A stretch of DNA of 64,000 bases from Streptomyces noursei ATCC 11455 (GCF_001704275.1 NZ_CP011533.1:7440001-7504000); one strand, 5' to 3'; numbered from the stretch's first letter, positions 22,107 through 36,866 are shown. Notes: a model not told the origin generated them from the sequence alone. Numbers and translations are program-made.

Positions 22107-22544
22107 GTGGCTGCCCGCACCAAGGCCCGTAAGCGCGCCTTCCAGATCCTCTTCGAGGCCGACCAGCGCGGTGCCGATGTGCAGTCCGTGCTCGCGGACT
22201 GGATGCGCCATGCCCGGACCGACCCCCGGCAGCCGCCGGTGCACGAGTACACCCTGGAACTCGTCGAGGGGTACGCGGACCACATCGCCCGCATCGACGA
22301 GCTGATCTCCACCTACTCGGTCGACTGGGACCTGGACCGGATGCCGGCGGCCGACCGCTCCATCCTGCGGCTCGGGGCCTACGAGCTGTTGTGGGTGGAC
22401 GGCACGCCGGACGCGGTGGCGATCGACGAGGCCGTGCAGCTGGCCAAGGAGTTCTCCACGGACGACTCGCCGTCCTTCGTCAACGGCCTGCTGGCCCGGC
22501 TCAAGGAGCTGAAGCCGGGGCTGCGCCGCGAGGAGACGCGCTGA
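22107..22544 (+). CDS. nusB: Transcription antitermination factor NusB
   Basis: 145 residues. It begins AARTKARKRAFQILFEADQRG and has the family segments MPAADRSILRLGAYELLW and AIDEAVQLAKEFSTDDSPSFVNGLL. NusB with NusE (S10) binds boxA in rRNA leaders. The GTG start follows the efp stop directly, suggesting coupled expression. Confidence 0.96.
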   Translation: MAARTKARKRAFQILFEADQRGADVQSVLADWMRHARTDPRQPPVHEYTLELVEGYADHIARIDELISTYSVDWDLDRMPAADRSILRLGAYELLWVDGTPDAVAIDEAVQLAKEFSTDDSPSFVNGLLARLKELKPGLRREETR

Positions 22545-22586
22545 TCCGGTCGTACGGCCGCTGATCGGCTCGAGACCCGAGGCACC

Positions 22587-22627
22587 GAACGGGCCCGGAG
22601 CGATACGACATCGCTCCGGGCCCGTTC
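22587..22627. terminator. Bidirectional hairpin terminator between nusB and bldD
   Basis: A perfect 18-bp inverted repeat (22587-22604 and 22610-22627, loop ACGAC) lies between the converging nusB and bldD genes. Confidence 0.88.
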
Positions 22628-22759
22628 GTCTGCGCCTCGCGCCCCGTGTCCGTATCCGAGCGCCTGGGGGCCGTGGCAGCCCCGGATACGCCGACCGCCG
22701 CCCCGGGCAGCCCGGAGCGGCGGTACGTTTCTGCTGGTGAAGCGAAGGGGCGAGACCGG

Positions 22760-23260
22760 TCAGATCTCCTCGTGCTGCACGGCCCGGCGGGCATCCGCGT
22801 CCAGTACGCCCCAGCTGATCAGCTGCTCGGTGAGCACCGAAGGCGACTGGTCGTAGATCACCGCGAGGGTGCGCAGGTCGTCCTGGCGGATCGAGAGGAC
22901 CTTGCCGTTGTAGTCCCCGCGCTGGCTCTGGATGGTGGCGGCATAGCGCTGGAGCGGGCCGGCCTTCTCCTGCGGTACGTGGGCCAGGCGCTCCAGGTCC
23001 AGCACGAGCTTCGGCGGCGGCTCTGCGGCGCCGCCCGGCGTCGTGCCCGGCAGCAGTTCCTGCACCGGCACGCCGTAGAAGTCCGCGAGCTCCGCGAGGC
23101 GCTGGACGGTCACGGCACGGTCGCCGCGCTCGTACGACCCCACGACCACGGCCTTCCACCGGCCCTGGGACTTCTCCTCGACGCCATGGAGAGAGAGGCC
23201 CTGCTGGGTACGGATGGCGCGGAGCTTGGCCCCGAGCTGTTTAGCGTATTCGCTGGACAT
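22760..23260 (-). CDS. bldD: BldD, c-di-GMP-responsive master regulator of development
   Basis: 166 residues. The N-terminal XRE-type helix-turn-helix domain spans about residues 5-70. The C-terminal domain has the known BldD c-di-GMP signature RxD-X8-RxxD exactly: R114, D116, R125 and D128 in RGDYNGKVLSIRQDD. In Streptomyces BldD with tetrameric c-di-GMP represses sporulation genes during vegetative growth. The ATG at 23260 is chosen by family length; the frame runs on to 23317 but that stretch is promoter. Two BldD boxes lie 50-77 bp upstream, matching its known autoregulation. Confidence 0.97.
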   Translation of the reverse strand: MSSEYAKQLGAKLRAIRTQQGLSLHGVEEKSQGRWKAVVVGSYERGDRAVTVQRLAELADFYGVPVQELLPGTTPGGAAEPPPKLVLDLERLAHVPQEKAGPLQRYAATIQSQRGDYNGKVLSIRQDDLRTLAVIYDQSPSVLTEQLISWGVLDADARRAVQHEEI

Positions 23261-23309
23261 AAAGCTCCCCAGACGGCTGTATCGACATGCGGCTCCGCCG
23301 CGTGGCTGG

Positions 23310-23322
23310 TAACTCACTGTGA
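23310..23322. promoter_or_regulatory. BldD box 1 in the bldD/pyrR intergenic region
   Basis: TAACTCACTGTGA fits the BldD operator pattern TNAC-N5-GTNA. It lies 50 bp upstream of the bldD start and 12 bp-phased with box 2. Confidence 0.7.
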
Positions 23323-23324
23323 GG

Positions 23325-23337
23325 TTACGCAGCGTAA
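23325..23337. promoter_or_regulatory. BldD box 2 in the bldD/pyrR intergenic region
   Basis: TTACGCAGCGTAA is a nearly perfect palindrome that fits TNAC-N5-GTNA. It lies 2 bp beyond box 1, giving two adjacent operators upstream of bldD. The divergent pyrR start is 146 bp away. Confidence 0.82.
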
Positions 23338-23458
23338 TCTGACTTCGTCAAGCCGAATGGGGCAGACCATCACCCGTCAGGGGGGCGTACGGGTCCCCGA
23401 GGGCCTCCTGATAGCCTGAACCCCGTAATTCCGACGTCCTTTAAAGTCCGTCCCGTGA

Positions 23459-24121
<663 letters not shown>

Positions 24122-24216
24122 CGCACGCGCGTACGGACCCCGGTGACCCCGGGCCCGCACCCATGCCTGCTCGACGGACATTCCCGTACACCTCCCTCAC
24201 ACCCGGAGAGAACCGG

Positions 24217-25194
24217 ATGAAGCGTCACCTCATCTCGGCCGCCGATCTCACGCGGGACGACGCCGTGCTGATCCTCGACACCGCCGAGGAAATGGCCCGG
24301 GTCGCCGACCGGCCGATCAAGAAGCTCCCCGCCCTGCGCGGACGCACCGTCTGCAACCTCTTCTTCGAGGACTCGACCCGGACCCGGATCTCCTTCGAGG
24401 CCGCCGAGAAGCGGCTCTCCGCGGACGTCATCAACTTCGCCGCCAAGGGTTCCAGCGTCTCCAAGGGCGAGTCGCTCAAGGACACCGCCCAGACCCTGGA
24501 GGCGATGGGCGTCGACGCCGTCGTCATCCGGCACAGCGCCTCCGGCGCCCCCTACCGGCTGGCCACCTCCGGCTGGATCGACGCCCCCGTGATCAACGCC
24601 GGTGACGGCACCCACCAGCACCCCACCCAGGCCCTGCTGGACGCCTTCACCATGCGGCGCCGGCTCGTCGGCCCGGACGCCGGGCTCGGTCAGGACCTCG
24701 CCGGGAAGCGCATCACCCTCGTCGGCGACGTCCTGCACAGCCGCGTCGCCCGCTCCAACGTCGCCCTGCTGCACACCCTCGGCGCCGAGGTCACCCTCGT
24801 CGCGCCGCCCACCCTGGTGCCGGTCGGCGTCGAGACCTGGCCGTGCGAGGTCTCCTACGACCTCGACAGCGTGCTGCCCAAGTCCGACGCCGTGATGATG
24901 CTGCGGGTGCAGCGCGAGCGGATGAACGCCGCCTTCTTCCCGACCGAGCGCGAGTACTCGCGCCGCTACGGCCTGGACGGCGACCGGATGGCGCGGATGC
25001 CCGAGCACGCCATCGTGATGCACCCCGGCCCGATGGTCCGCGGCATGGAGATCACCGCCGAGGTCGCCGACTCCGACCGCTGCACGGTCGTCGAACAGGT
25101 CGCCAACGGCGTCTCCATCCGGATGGCCGTCCTCTACCTGCTGCTCGGCGGCAACGAGCCCGCCCTCACCAACCCCCGTACCGAGGAGAAGTAA
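24217..25194 (+). CDS. pyrB: Aspartate carbamoyltransferase catalytic subunit
   Basis: 325 residues. The carbamoyl-phosphate motif [12 protein letters not shown] lies near residues 50-61, with the conserved [11 protein letters not shown] and MLRVQRERM segments. It makes N-carbamoyl-aspartate. The ATG at 24217 follows GGAGAG. No pyrI regulatory subunit is present. The 95-bp gap to pyrR could carry a PyrR-responsive leader, but I could not identify a clear antiterminator. Confidence 0.97.
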   Translation: MKRHLISAADLTRDDAVLILDTAEEMARVADRPIKKLPALRGRTVCNLFFEDSTRTRISFEAAEKRLSADVINFAAKGSSVSKGESLKDTAQTLEAMGVDAVVIRHSASGAPYRLATSGWIDAPVINAGDGTHQHPTQALLDAFTMRRRLVGPDAGLGQDLAGKRITLVGDVLHSRVARSNVALLHTLGAEVTLVAPPTLVPVGVETWPCEVSYDLDSVLPKSDAVMMLRVQRERMNAAFFPTEREYSRRYGLDGDRMARMPEHAIVMHPGPMVRGMEITAEVADSDRCTVVEQVANGVSIRMAVLYLLLGGNEPALTNPRTEEK

Positions 25195-25199
25195 GACCC

Positions 25200-26486
25200 A
25201 TGAGCAAGATCCTGATCCGCGGTGCGAAGGTGCTCGGTGGTGCGCCGCAGGACGTCCTGATCGACGGGGAGTTCATCGAGGCGGTCGGCGCCGGCCTGTC
25301 CGCCGAGGGCGCCGAGGTCGTCGAGGCCGACGGCAAGGTCCTGCTGCCGGGCCTGGTCGACCTGCACACCCATCTGCGCGAGCCCGGCCGGGAGGACTCC
25401 GAGACCGTCCTGACCGGTACCCGGGCCGCGGCCAGCGGCGGCTACACCGCGGTGTTCGCCATGGCCAACACCTTCCCGGTCGCCGACACCGCCGGCGTCG
25501 TCGAGCAGGTCTACCGGCTGGGCAAGGAGTCCGGCTACTGCGACGTGCAGCCCATCGGTGCGGTCACCGTCGGCCTGGCGGGCAAGAAGCTCGCCGAGCT
25601 GGGTGCGATGCACGAGTCCGCGGCCGGCGTCACGGTCTTCTCCGACGACGGCAAGTGCGTCGACGACGCGGTGATCATGCGGCGCGCCCTGGAGTACGTG
25701 AAGGCGTTCGGCGGTGTCGTCGCCCAGCACGCCCAGGAGCCGCGGCTGACCGAGGGCGCCCAGATGAACGAGGGCGTCGTCTCGGCCGAACTGGGGCTGG
25801 GCGGCTGGCCGGCCGTCGCCGAGGAGTCGATCATCGCCCGGGACGTGCTGCTCGCCGAGCACGTCGGCTCCCGGGTCCACATCTGCCACCTCTCGACCGC
25901 CGGCAGCGTGGAGATCGTCCGCTGGGCCAAGTCCCGCGGCATCGACGTGACCGCCGAGGTCACCCCGCACCACCTGCTCCTCACCGACGAGCTGGTGCGC
26001 AGCTACAACCCGGTCTACAAGGTCAACCCGCCGCTGCGCACCGAGCGCGACGTGCTGGCGCTGCGCGAGGCCCTCGCCGACGGCACCATCGACATCGTCG
26101 CCACCGACCACGCCCCGCACCCGCACGAGGACAAGGACTGCGAGTGGGCCGCGGCGGCGATGGGCATGGTGGGCCTGGAGACCGCGCTGTCGGTCGTCCA
26201 GCACACCATGGTCGAGACCGGGCTGCTGGACTGGGCCGGCGTCGCCGACCGGATGTCCGCCACCCCGGCCCGGATCGGGCAGCTGGCCGGCCACGGGCGC
26301 CCCGTCGCGGCCGGCGAGCCCGCCAACCTCACGCTGGTCGATTCCGCTTACCGTGGAGAGGTGGACCCCGCCGGTTTCGCCTCCCGCAGCCGCAACACCC
26401 CCTACGAGGGCCGTGAGCTGCCGGGACGCGTCACCCACACCTTCCTGCGGGGCCGTAAAACGCTCGTCGACGGGAAGCTGGCGTGA
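25200..26486 (+). CDS. pyrC: Dihydroorotase
   Basis: 428 residues, class I dihydroorotase. The zinc ligands are in VDLHTHLREPGRED (about 53-66), and further metal-site residues are in EVTPHHLLLTDE and ATDHAPHPHEDK. It cyclises carbamoyl-aspartate to dihydroorotate. It starts 5 bp after pyrB, and its stop overlaps the next GTG. Confidence 0.97.
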   Translation: MSKILIRGAKVLGGAPQDVLIDGEFIEAVGAGLSAEGAEVVEADGKVLLPGLVDLHTHLREPGREDSETVLTGTRAAASGGYTAVFAMANTFPVADTAGVVEQVYRLGKESGYCDVQPIGAVTVGLAGKKLAELGAMHESAAGVTVFSDDGKCVDDAVIMRRALEYVKAFGGVVAQHAQEPRLTEGAQMNEGVVSAELGLGGWPAVAEESIIARDVLLAEHVGSRVHICHLSTAGSVEIVRWAKSRGIDVTAEVTPHHLLLTDELVRSYNPVYKVNPPLRTERDVLALREALADGTIDIVATDHAPHPHEDKDCEWAAAAMGMVGLETALSVVQHTMVETGLLDWAGVADRMSATPARIGQLAGHGRPVAAGEPANLTLVDSAYRGEVDPAGFASRSRNTPYEGRELPGRVTHTFLRGRKTLVDGKLA

Positions 26487-27121
26487 CTCCTTCACTCATC
26501 CACTTGGCCGCGGCGCCGCACTCCGCCCCGGTCACCGACTGGGCCGGACGCATCGCATGGGTGGTCGGTCTGCTGGTCTTCGTCGTCTTCGTCTACTGGC
26601 TGATGCGCCAGGGCTGGAAGTGGCGCGGCACCCTCCAGGGCGATCTGCCCGAGCTGCCGTCCCGCCCGTCGCCCCCCACCGCCCTGGCCGGCGGCGGCGA
26701 GCCGCCGCTGCCTGAAACCGCCGACGCGGGCGAGGCCCGGCTGACCCTCAGCGGCCGCTACCACGGCTCGACCACCGCCGGGCAGTGGCTCGACCGGATC
26801 GTCGCCCGTGACCTGGGCACCCGCAGCAAGGCCGAACTGACCCTGACCGAACAGGGCCTGGACGTCGTGCGGCCCGGCGCCACCGACTTCTTCGTACCGG
26901 CCGCCGCCCTGCGCGGTGCCCGTCTCGACAAGGGGATCGCCGGCAAGGTCCTCCCCGAGGGCGGCCTGCTGGTCGTCACCTGGGAGCACGGCGGCAAGCA
27001 GATCGACTCCGGCTTCCGCTCCGACCGGGCCGGCGAACACCCCGCCTGGGTCGAGGCCATCAACCAGCTCAGCAGCACCGAGCACACCACCGAGCACACC
27101 GAAACGGAAGGCGCACGATGA
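26483..27121 (+). CDS. Conserved membrane protein with PH-like domain, inside the pyr operon
   Basis: 212 residues. There is one transmembrane helix near residues 24-44 ([20 protein letters not shown]) and then a cytoplasmic Pro-rich linker. The ~120-residue domain that follows resembles bacterial PH-like domains ([20 protein letters not shown] ... [16 protein letters not shown]). Its start overlaps the pyrC stop and its stop overlaps the carA ATG, so it is made together with the pyrimidine enzymes. From memory, mycobacteria have a membrane protein gene at the same place. No function is known. Confidence 0.85.
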   Translation: MTPSLIHLAAAPHSAPVTDWAGRIAWVVGLLVFVVFVYWLMRQGWKWRGTLQGDLPELPSRPSPPTALAGGGEPPLPETADAGEARLTLSGRYHGSTTAGQWLDRIVARDLGTRSKAELTLTEQGLDVVRPGATDFFVPAAALRGARLDKGIAGKVLPEGGLLVVTWEHGGKQIDSGFRSDRAGEHPAWVEAINQLSSTEHTTEHTETEGAR

Positions 27122-28285
27122 CGACCTCCACCAAGGGGACCGGCAAAATCCCCGCCGTACTCGTCCTGGAGGACGGCCGCACCTTCCGCGGCCGTGCCTA
27201 CGGGGCCGTGGGGGAGACCTTCGGCGAGGCGGTGTTCTCCACCGGCATGACCGGCTACCAGGAGACGCTGACCGACCCCTCGTACCACCGCCAGGTCGTC
27301 GTCATGACCTCCCCGCACGTCGGCAACACCGGCGTGAACGACGAGGACCCCGAGTCCGCGCGGATCTGGGTCTCCGGCTACGTCGTCCGCGACCCCGCCC
27401 GGGTCCCGTCCAACTGGCGCTCCCGCCGCTCCCTCGACGAGGAGCTGCGCCACCAGGGCGTCGTCGGCATCTGCGGTATCGACACCCGCGCGCTCACCCG
27501 CCACCTGCGCGAGCGCGGCGCGATGCGGGTCGGCATCTTCTCCGGCAACGCGCTGCCCGACGAGGGCACGATGCTCGCCGAGGTGCGCCAGCAGCCCGAG
27601 ATGCAGGGCGCCGACCTCTCCGCGCAGGTCGCCACCAAGGAGCCGTACGTCGTGCCGGCGATCGGTGAGAAGAAGTTCACCGTCGCCGCGGTCGACCTCG
27701 GCATCAAGGGCATGACCCCGCACCGGATGGCCGAGCGCGGCATCGAGGTGCACGTCCTGCCGGCCACCGCCACCGCCGAGGACGTCTACGCGGTCGACCC
27801 CGACGGCGTGTTCTTCTCCAACGGGCCGGGCGACCCGGCCACCGCCGACCACCCGGTCGCCGTGATGCGCGAGGTGCTCTCCCGGAAGACGCCGCTGTTC
27901 GGCATCTGCTTCGGCAACCAGATCCTGGGCCGGGCGCTGGGCTTCGGCACGTACAAGCTCAAGTACGGGCACCGCGGCATCAACCAGCCGGTGCAGGACC
28001 GCACGACCGGCAAGGTCGAGATCACCGCGCACAACCACGGGTTCGCCGTGGACGCGCCGCTCGACAAGGTTTCCGACACCCCCTTCGGCCGCGCCGAGGT
28101 CTCCCACGTCTGCCTCAATGACAACGTGGTGGAGGGGCTCCAGCTCCTGGACCAGCCGGCCTTCAGCGTGCAGTACCACCCCGAGGCGGCCGCCGGCCCG
28201 CACGACGCCGCGTACCTCTTCGACCGGTTCGTCGAGCTCATGCGAGACAACAATCAGCACAGCGTTTCTCTGATGGAGGGCCAGC

Positions 28286-28293
<8 letters not shown>
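27118..28293 (+). CDS. carA: Carbamoyl-phosphate synthase small subunit (glutaminase)
   Basis: 391 residues. The N-terminal domain begins [17 protein letters not shown]. The class I glutamine amidotransferase domain has the nucleophile C264 in [10 protein letters not shown] and the His-Glu pair H354/E356 in QYHPEAAAG. It supplies ammonia from glutamine to CarB. Its ATG overlaps the preceding stop, and its 3' end overlaps the carB start. Confidence 0.97.
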
Positions 28294-31597
<3,304 letters not shown>

Positions 31598-31603
31598 GCC
31601 GGC

Positions 31604-31634
31604 AGAGGGGGACACCGCAGCGGTGTCCCCCTCT
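31604..31634. terminator. Hairpin after carB
   Basis: A 15-bp inverted repeat (31604-31618 and 31620-31634) starts 6 bp after the carB stop and is followed by TTC. It probably limits read-through into pyrD. Confidence 0.75.
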
Positions 31635-31678
31635 TCATGAGCCCACCCGACCCCTCGCGCAAAGGCCCTGACCTCACC

Positions 31679-32784
<1,106 letters not shown>

Positions 32785-32788
<4 letters not shown>

Positions 32789-33678
32789 CAGCCAGCCCCT
32801 CGCCCGACCACCGCCCCTCAACGTCGCCCTCCGGGCGGCTGGATTCTCTTCCGCCCTTCGGCGCGCGTCTCCGCCGTGCCATGGACGAGCGCGGCCCGCT
32901 GTGCGTCGGCATCGACCCGCACGCCTCGCTGCTGGCCGACTGGGGCCTGAACGACGACGTCGCGGGCCTGGCCCGGTTCACCCGGACCGTGGTGGAGGCG
33001 CTCGGCGAGCACGTCGCGGTCTTCAAGCCGCAGTCGGCCTTCTTCGAGCGGTTCGGCTCGCGCGGCATCGCCGTCCTGGAGACCGCCGTCGAGGAGGCCC
33101 GGGACCGCGGCGCGCTCATCCTCATGGACGCCAAGCGCGGCGACATCGGTTCCACCATGAGCGCCTACGCCGAGGCGTTCCTGCGCCCGGACTCGCCGCT
33201 GTTCTCGGACGCGCTCACGGTCTCCCCGTACCTCGGCTACGGCTCCCTGCAGCCCGCCGTGGAGCTGGCGCGGCAGAGCGGCGCCGGGCTCTTCGTCCTC
33301 GGCCTGACCTCCAACCCGGAGGGTGCGGAGGTCCAGCGGGCGGTCCGCGAGGACGGCCGCAGCGTCGCCGCGACCATGCTCGGCCACCTCGCCGCCGAGA
33401 ACGCCGGGGCCGAGCCCCTGGGGTCCTTCGGCGCGGTCGTCGGCGCCACCCTCGGCGATCTCTCCGCCTTCGACCTGGCGATCAACGGCCCGCTGCTGGC
33501 GCCCGGCATCGGGGCGCAGGGCGCCACCCCCGCGGACCTGCCCACCGTCTTCGGCAAGGCGGTCCGCAACGTGGTCCCGAGCGTGAGCCGGGGAGTGCTG
33601 AAGCACGGTCCGGACACCGGCGCACTGCGCGCGGCGGCGGCCCGCTGCGCCGACGAAGTGCGTGCGGCCGTCGCATAA
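32785..33678 (+). CDS. pyrF: Orotidine-5'-phosphate decarboxylase, type 2
   Basis: 297 residues, the long actinobacterial/type 2 form. Catalytic segment MDAKRGDIGSTM with K117; substrate-binding CVGIDPHASLLADWG and VFKPQSAFFERFG. It makes UMP and is the last de novo step. The ATG overlaps the pyrD stop. A terminator follows, closing the pyr cluster. Confidence 0.96.
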
Positions 33679-33700
33679 CGCGGTTATTTGGTCCCGAAAT

Positions 33701-33733
33701 GTCCTGGTCAGCTGAGTCTGACCAGGACTTTTC
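33701..33733 (+). terminator. Intrinsic terminator after pyrF
   Basis: An 11-bp stem (GTCCTGGTCAG / CTGACCAGGAC, 33701-33711 and 33718-33728) with a 6-nt loop is followed by TTTTC. This is one of the few terminators here with a T-tract. Confidence 0.9.
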
Positions 33734-33883
33734 GTCTGTTCTCGCTGACTCCAGCGCGATCGGCCGCTAGTCTCCGTCGAGAGCACTGCACGTAAGCGCG
33801 TTGCTCGTTGCTCCGCTGTTGCGGGGCGACTAGGTTCCACACCGGTCCGTATCCGACAGTTCGACATCCGAGGTGACGTAGGC

Positions 33884-34207
33884 GTGGCTCTTCCGCCCCT
33901 TACCCCTGAACAGCGCGCTGCCGCGCTCGAAAAGGCCGCCGCGGCTCGCCGGGAGCGCGCCGAGGTCAAGAATCGGCTCAAGCACTCCGGGGCCTCCCTG
34001 CACGAGGTCATCCAGCAGGGCCAGAAAAACGATGTCATCGGCAAGATGAAGGTCTCCGCCCTCCTGGAGTCCCTGCCGGGCGTGGGCAAGGTCCGCGCGA
34101 AGCAGATCATGGAGCGACTCGGCATCTCCGAGAGCCGCCGGGTGCGCGGTCTGGGGTCCAACCAGATCGCATCGCTGGAGCGTGAGTTCGGCAGCACGGG
34201 TTCCTGA
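33884..34207 (+). CDS. mihF: Actinobacterial integration host factor (sIHF/mIHF)
   Basis: 107 residues. It has the helical N-terminus ([20 protein letters not shown]) and the helix-two-turn-helix DNA-binding part [23 protein letters not shown]. In Streptomyces sIHF is a nucleoid protein that binds DNA without sequence specificity and influences topoisomerase activity and development. It starts at a GTG and lies directly upstream of gmk, the usual context. Confidence 0.96.
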   Translation: MALPPLTPEQRAAALEKAAAARRERAEVKNRLKHSGASLHEVIQQGQKNDVIGKMKVSALLESLPGVGKVRAKQIMERLGISESRRVRGLGSNQIASLEREFGSTGS

Positions 34208-34245
34208 GTTTCTCGGCACCGCCGGGTAGCTGGAATAATCGCTGC

Positions 34246-34866
34246 ATGAGTTCAGCAGTCTCCCGGGGGTCCGCCCCCGTACCCCCGGCCAGACAACCGC
34301 GCCTGACCGTGCTCTCCGGCCCCTCGGGGGTCGGCAAGAGCACGGTCGTCGCGCATCTGCGCAAGGTCCATCCGGAAATCTGGCTCTCGGTTTCGGCCAC
34401 CACCCGTAGGCCGCGCCCGGGGGAGCGTCACGGCGTCCAGTACTTCTTCGTCGAGGACGAGGAGTTCGACAAGCTCATCGCCAACGGTGAGCTGCTGGAA
34501 TGGGCCGAGTTCGCCGGCAACCGCTACGGCACCCCGCGCAAGGCGGTGCTGGACCGGCTGGAGGCCGGCGAGCCGGTCCTGCTGGAGATCGACCTGCAGG
34601 GCGCCCGCCAGGTGCGTGAGTCCATGTCGGACGCCAATCTGGTCTTCCTGGCCCCGCCGAGCTGGGAGGAACTGGTCCGCCGGCTCACCGGCCGCGGCAC
34701 GGAGGCGCCCGAGGTCATCGACCGGCGCCTGGAGGCAGCCCGGATCGAACTCGCGGCGGAGAAGGAGTTCGACGTGACGCTCGTCAACACCTCCGTCGAG
34801 GACGTCAGCCGTGAGCTGCTAGCCTTGATGCTGCGCCGCCCTGAAGACCGGACCACCGGCGACTGA
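34246..34866 (+). CDS. gmk: Guanylate kinase
   Basis: 206 residues. P-loop [10 protein letters not shown] near residues 21-30, GMP-binding [21 protein letters not shown], and the lid with [12 protein letters not shown]. It phosphorylates GMP to GDP. The gene sits between mihF and rpoZ, as in other actinobacteria. Confidence 0.96.
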   Translation: MSSAVSRGSAPVPPARQPRLTVLSGPSGVGKSTVVAHLRKVHPEIWLSVSATTRRPRPGERHGVQYFFVEDEEFDKLIANGELLEWAEFAGNRYGTPRKAVLDRLEAGEPVLLEIDLQGARQVRESMSDANLVFLAPPSWEELVRRLTGRGTEAPEVIDRRLEAARIELAAEKEFDVTLVNTSVEDVSRELLALMLRRPEDRTTGD

Positions 34867-34945
34867 CTCCGGTCCCGATCGCGGCGCCACGGATTTCGGC
34901 GCCTGCGCGCCATCACCTGCTTCATCCCCTTTCGGAAGGTAGAGA

Positions 34946-35221
34946 GTGTCCTCTTCCATCACCGCACCCGAGGGCATCATCAACCCGCCCATTGATGAGC
35001 TGCTCGAGGCCACCGACTCGAAGTACAGCCTCGTGATCTACGCCGCCAAGCGTGCGCGCCAGATCAACGCGTACTACTCCCAGCTCGGCGAGGGCCTGCT
35101 GGAGTACGTCGGCCCGCTGGTCGACACCCACGTGCACGAGAAGCCGCTGTCGATCGCGCTCCGCGAGATCAACGCCGGTCTGCTGACCTCGGAGGCCATC
35201 GAGGGTCCCGTCGGCCAGTAA
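34946..35221 (+). CDS. rpoZ: RNA polymerase omega subunit
   Basis: 91 residues, with the omega core [26 protein letters not shown]. Omega helps assemble the beta' subunit; in Streptomyces it is also needed for normal differentiation. The GTG start is preceded by GGAAGGTAGAGA. It lies 79 bp after gmk. Confidence 0.95.
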   Translation: MSSSITAPEGIINPPIDELLEATDSKYSLVIYAAKRARQINAYYSQLGEGLLEYVGPLVDTHVHEKPLSIALREINAGLLTSEAIEGPVGQ

Positions 35222-35237
35222 GCGGCACCGCAACCCT

Positions 35238-35300
35238 CACCAAGGGCCCGGCGGGTCCCCCCAGCTCCACGTTGGGGGTGCCCCTGCCGGGCCCTTGGTG
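35238..35300. terminator. Branched hairpin terminator after rpoZ
   Basis: A 15-bp outer stem (CACCAAGGGCCCGGC at 35238-35252, GCCGGGCCCTTGGTG at 35286-35300) encloses a second C-run/G-run hairpin (35256-35285). It begins 17 bp after the rpoZ stop. Confidence 0.85.
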
Positions 35301-35362
35301 TGCCGGGAGGGCATAGGTTGAGGGTCATGCGTTCGGACCTAGGCTCGGGGAGCGGGGAAACG

Positions 35363-36580
35363 ATGGACAAGCGGGAGCGGCCCAGGGTCGTCCTGGGGGT
35401 GAGCGGTGGGATCGCCGCCTACAAGGCGTGCGAGCTGCTGCGCCGGCTCACGGAGTCCGGTCACGACGTGCGCGTCGTGCCGACCGCCTCGGCGCTGCAC
35501 TTCGTCGGGGAGGCCACCTGGTCGGCGCTGTCCGGCAACCCGGCCACCACCGAGGTCTGGGAGTCCGTCCACGAGGTCCCGCACGTCCGCATCGGCCAGG
35601 CCGCCGACCTCGTCGTGGTCGCCCCGGCCACCGCCGACATGCTGGCCAAGGCCGCCCACGGCCTCGCCGACGACCTGCTGACCAACACCCTGCTCACCGC
35701 CCGCTGCCCGGTGGTCTTCGCGCCCGCGATGCACACCGAGATGTGGGAGAACCCCGCCACCCAGGAGAACGTCGCCACGCTGCGGCGCCGCGGCGCGCTG
35801 GTCATCGAGCCCGCGGTGGGCCGGCTCACCGGCGTCGACACCGGCAAGGGCCGCTTCCCCGACCCGGTGGAGATCTTCGAGCTGTGTCGCCAGGTGCTGG
35901 CCCGTGGCACCAGGGGCCTGCCGCAGGACCTGGCCGGCCGCCACGTCGTGGTCAGCGCCGGCGGCACCCGCGAGCCGCTGGACCCGGTGCGCTACCTGGG
36001 CAACCGCTCCTCCGGCAAGCAGGGCTACGCCCTCGCCCGCACCGCCGCGGCCCGCGGCGCCCGGGTCACCCTGGTCGCCGGCAACACCGAGCTGCCCGAT
36101 CCGGCCGGCGTGGACGTGGTCCGCATCGGCACCGCCCGGCAGCTGCGCGAGGCCGTGCTGAAGGCCGCCGCGGACGCCGACGCGGTGGTGATGGCCGCCG
36201 CGGTCGCCGACTTCCGCCCCGCGGTCTACGCCACCGGCAAGATCAAGAAGCAGGAGGGCCAGGAGCCGGAACCGGTCGCCCTGGTACGGAATCCGGACAT
36301 CCTCGCGGAGCTCTCCGCCGACCGGGCCCGCCCCGGCCAGCTGGTCGTCGGCTTCGCCGCCGAGACCGACGACGTGCTCGCCAACGGCCGCGCCAAGCTC
36401 GCCCGCAAGGGCTGCGACCTCCTGGTCGTCAACGAGGTCGGTGAGCACAAGACCTTCGGCTCGGCCGAGAACGAGGCCGTGATCCTGGCCACTGACGGCA
36501 CCGAGACCCCCGTCCCGTACGGTCCGAAAGAAGCCCTCGCGGACACCGTCTGGGACCTGGCCGTCCCCCGACTGGCCTAG
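35363..36580 (+). CDS. coaBC: Bifunctional phosphopantothenoylcysteine decarboxylase / phosphopantothenate-cysteine ligase
   Basis: 405 residues. The N-terminal CoaC flavoprotein domain shows VLGVSGGIAAYKACELLRRL, the PASANT-like VAPATADMLAKAAHGLADD and FAPAMHTEMWENPATQ. The C-terminal CoaB domain shows VVSAGGTREPLDPVRYLGN. It carries out two coenzyme A steps. The ATG at 35363 is preceded by GGGGAG and gives a normal N-terminus. Confidence 0.95.
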   Translation: MDKRERPRVVLGVSGGIAAYKACELLRRLTESGHDVRVVPTASALHFVGEATWSALSGNPATTEVWESVHEVPHVRIGQAADLVVVAPATADMLAKAAHGLADDLLTNTLLTARCPVVFAPAMHTEMWENPATQENVATLRRRGALVIEPAVGRLTGVDTGKGRFPDPVEIFELCRQVLARGTRGLPQDLAGRHVVVSAGGTREPLDPVRYLGNRSSGKQGYALARTAAARGARVTLVAGNTELPDPAGVDVVRIGTARQLREAVLKAAADADAVVMAAAVADFRPAVYATGKIKKQEGQEPEPVALVRNPDILAELSADRARPGQLVVGFAAETDDVLANGRAKLARKGCDLLVVNEVGEHKTFGSAENEAVILATDGTETPVPYGPKEALADTVWDLAVPRLA

Positions 36581-36866
36581 TCCCGCCCCTGACGCCGCCG
36601 ACCCGCGCGGAACCTCCGTGGCGGGCCGGCGAGCATCCTTATTCGGCCACCAAAAATCGGTGTGCCCCCTTGACCCGACCGATCCACAAGGTGATCGTCA
36701 CTACCGTGAGTCAGTGGTGTCCCAGGTCACGGGGGTTCCATAAATCGAGACTGATTGCCCGGACGCCACATTCGACCGATAAACTGGCAGCGGATCCGGC
36801 CGAGCGCAGCTCTCGGCCGTTCCGCTAAATGATCAGCCAGCAGCCGCTGCAACCCCAGGGAGCGAT
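36581..36866. other. Long untranslated region upstream of metK
   Basis: 286 bp with no gene. It holds a GC stem-loop at 36790-36825 and several AT-richer stretches that could be promoter elements (TTGACC at 36670; GATAAACT near 36778). I could not match it to the SAM-I, SAM-II or SAM-IV riboswitch patterns I know. Confidence 0.45.
36790..36825 (+). promoter_or_regulatory. Stem-loop in the metK leader
   Basis: CGGCCGAG (36797-36804) pairs with CTCGGCCG (36812-36819), and an outer GCGGA/TCCGC pair extends the stem. It ends about 40 nt before the metK start and could affect leader translation or transcription. Confidence 0.4.

Noticed and set aside
36705..36720. Third BldD box (TCACTACCGTGA) upstream of metK
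   Set aside because: The half sites are separated by four bases instead of five, so it does not fit the BldD pattern.
36581..36866. SAM riboswitch in the metK leader
   Set aside because: The conserved core sequences of SAM-I, SAM-II and SAM-IV could not be found; only a plain hairpin is seen.
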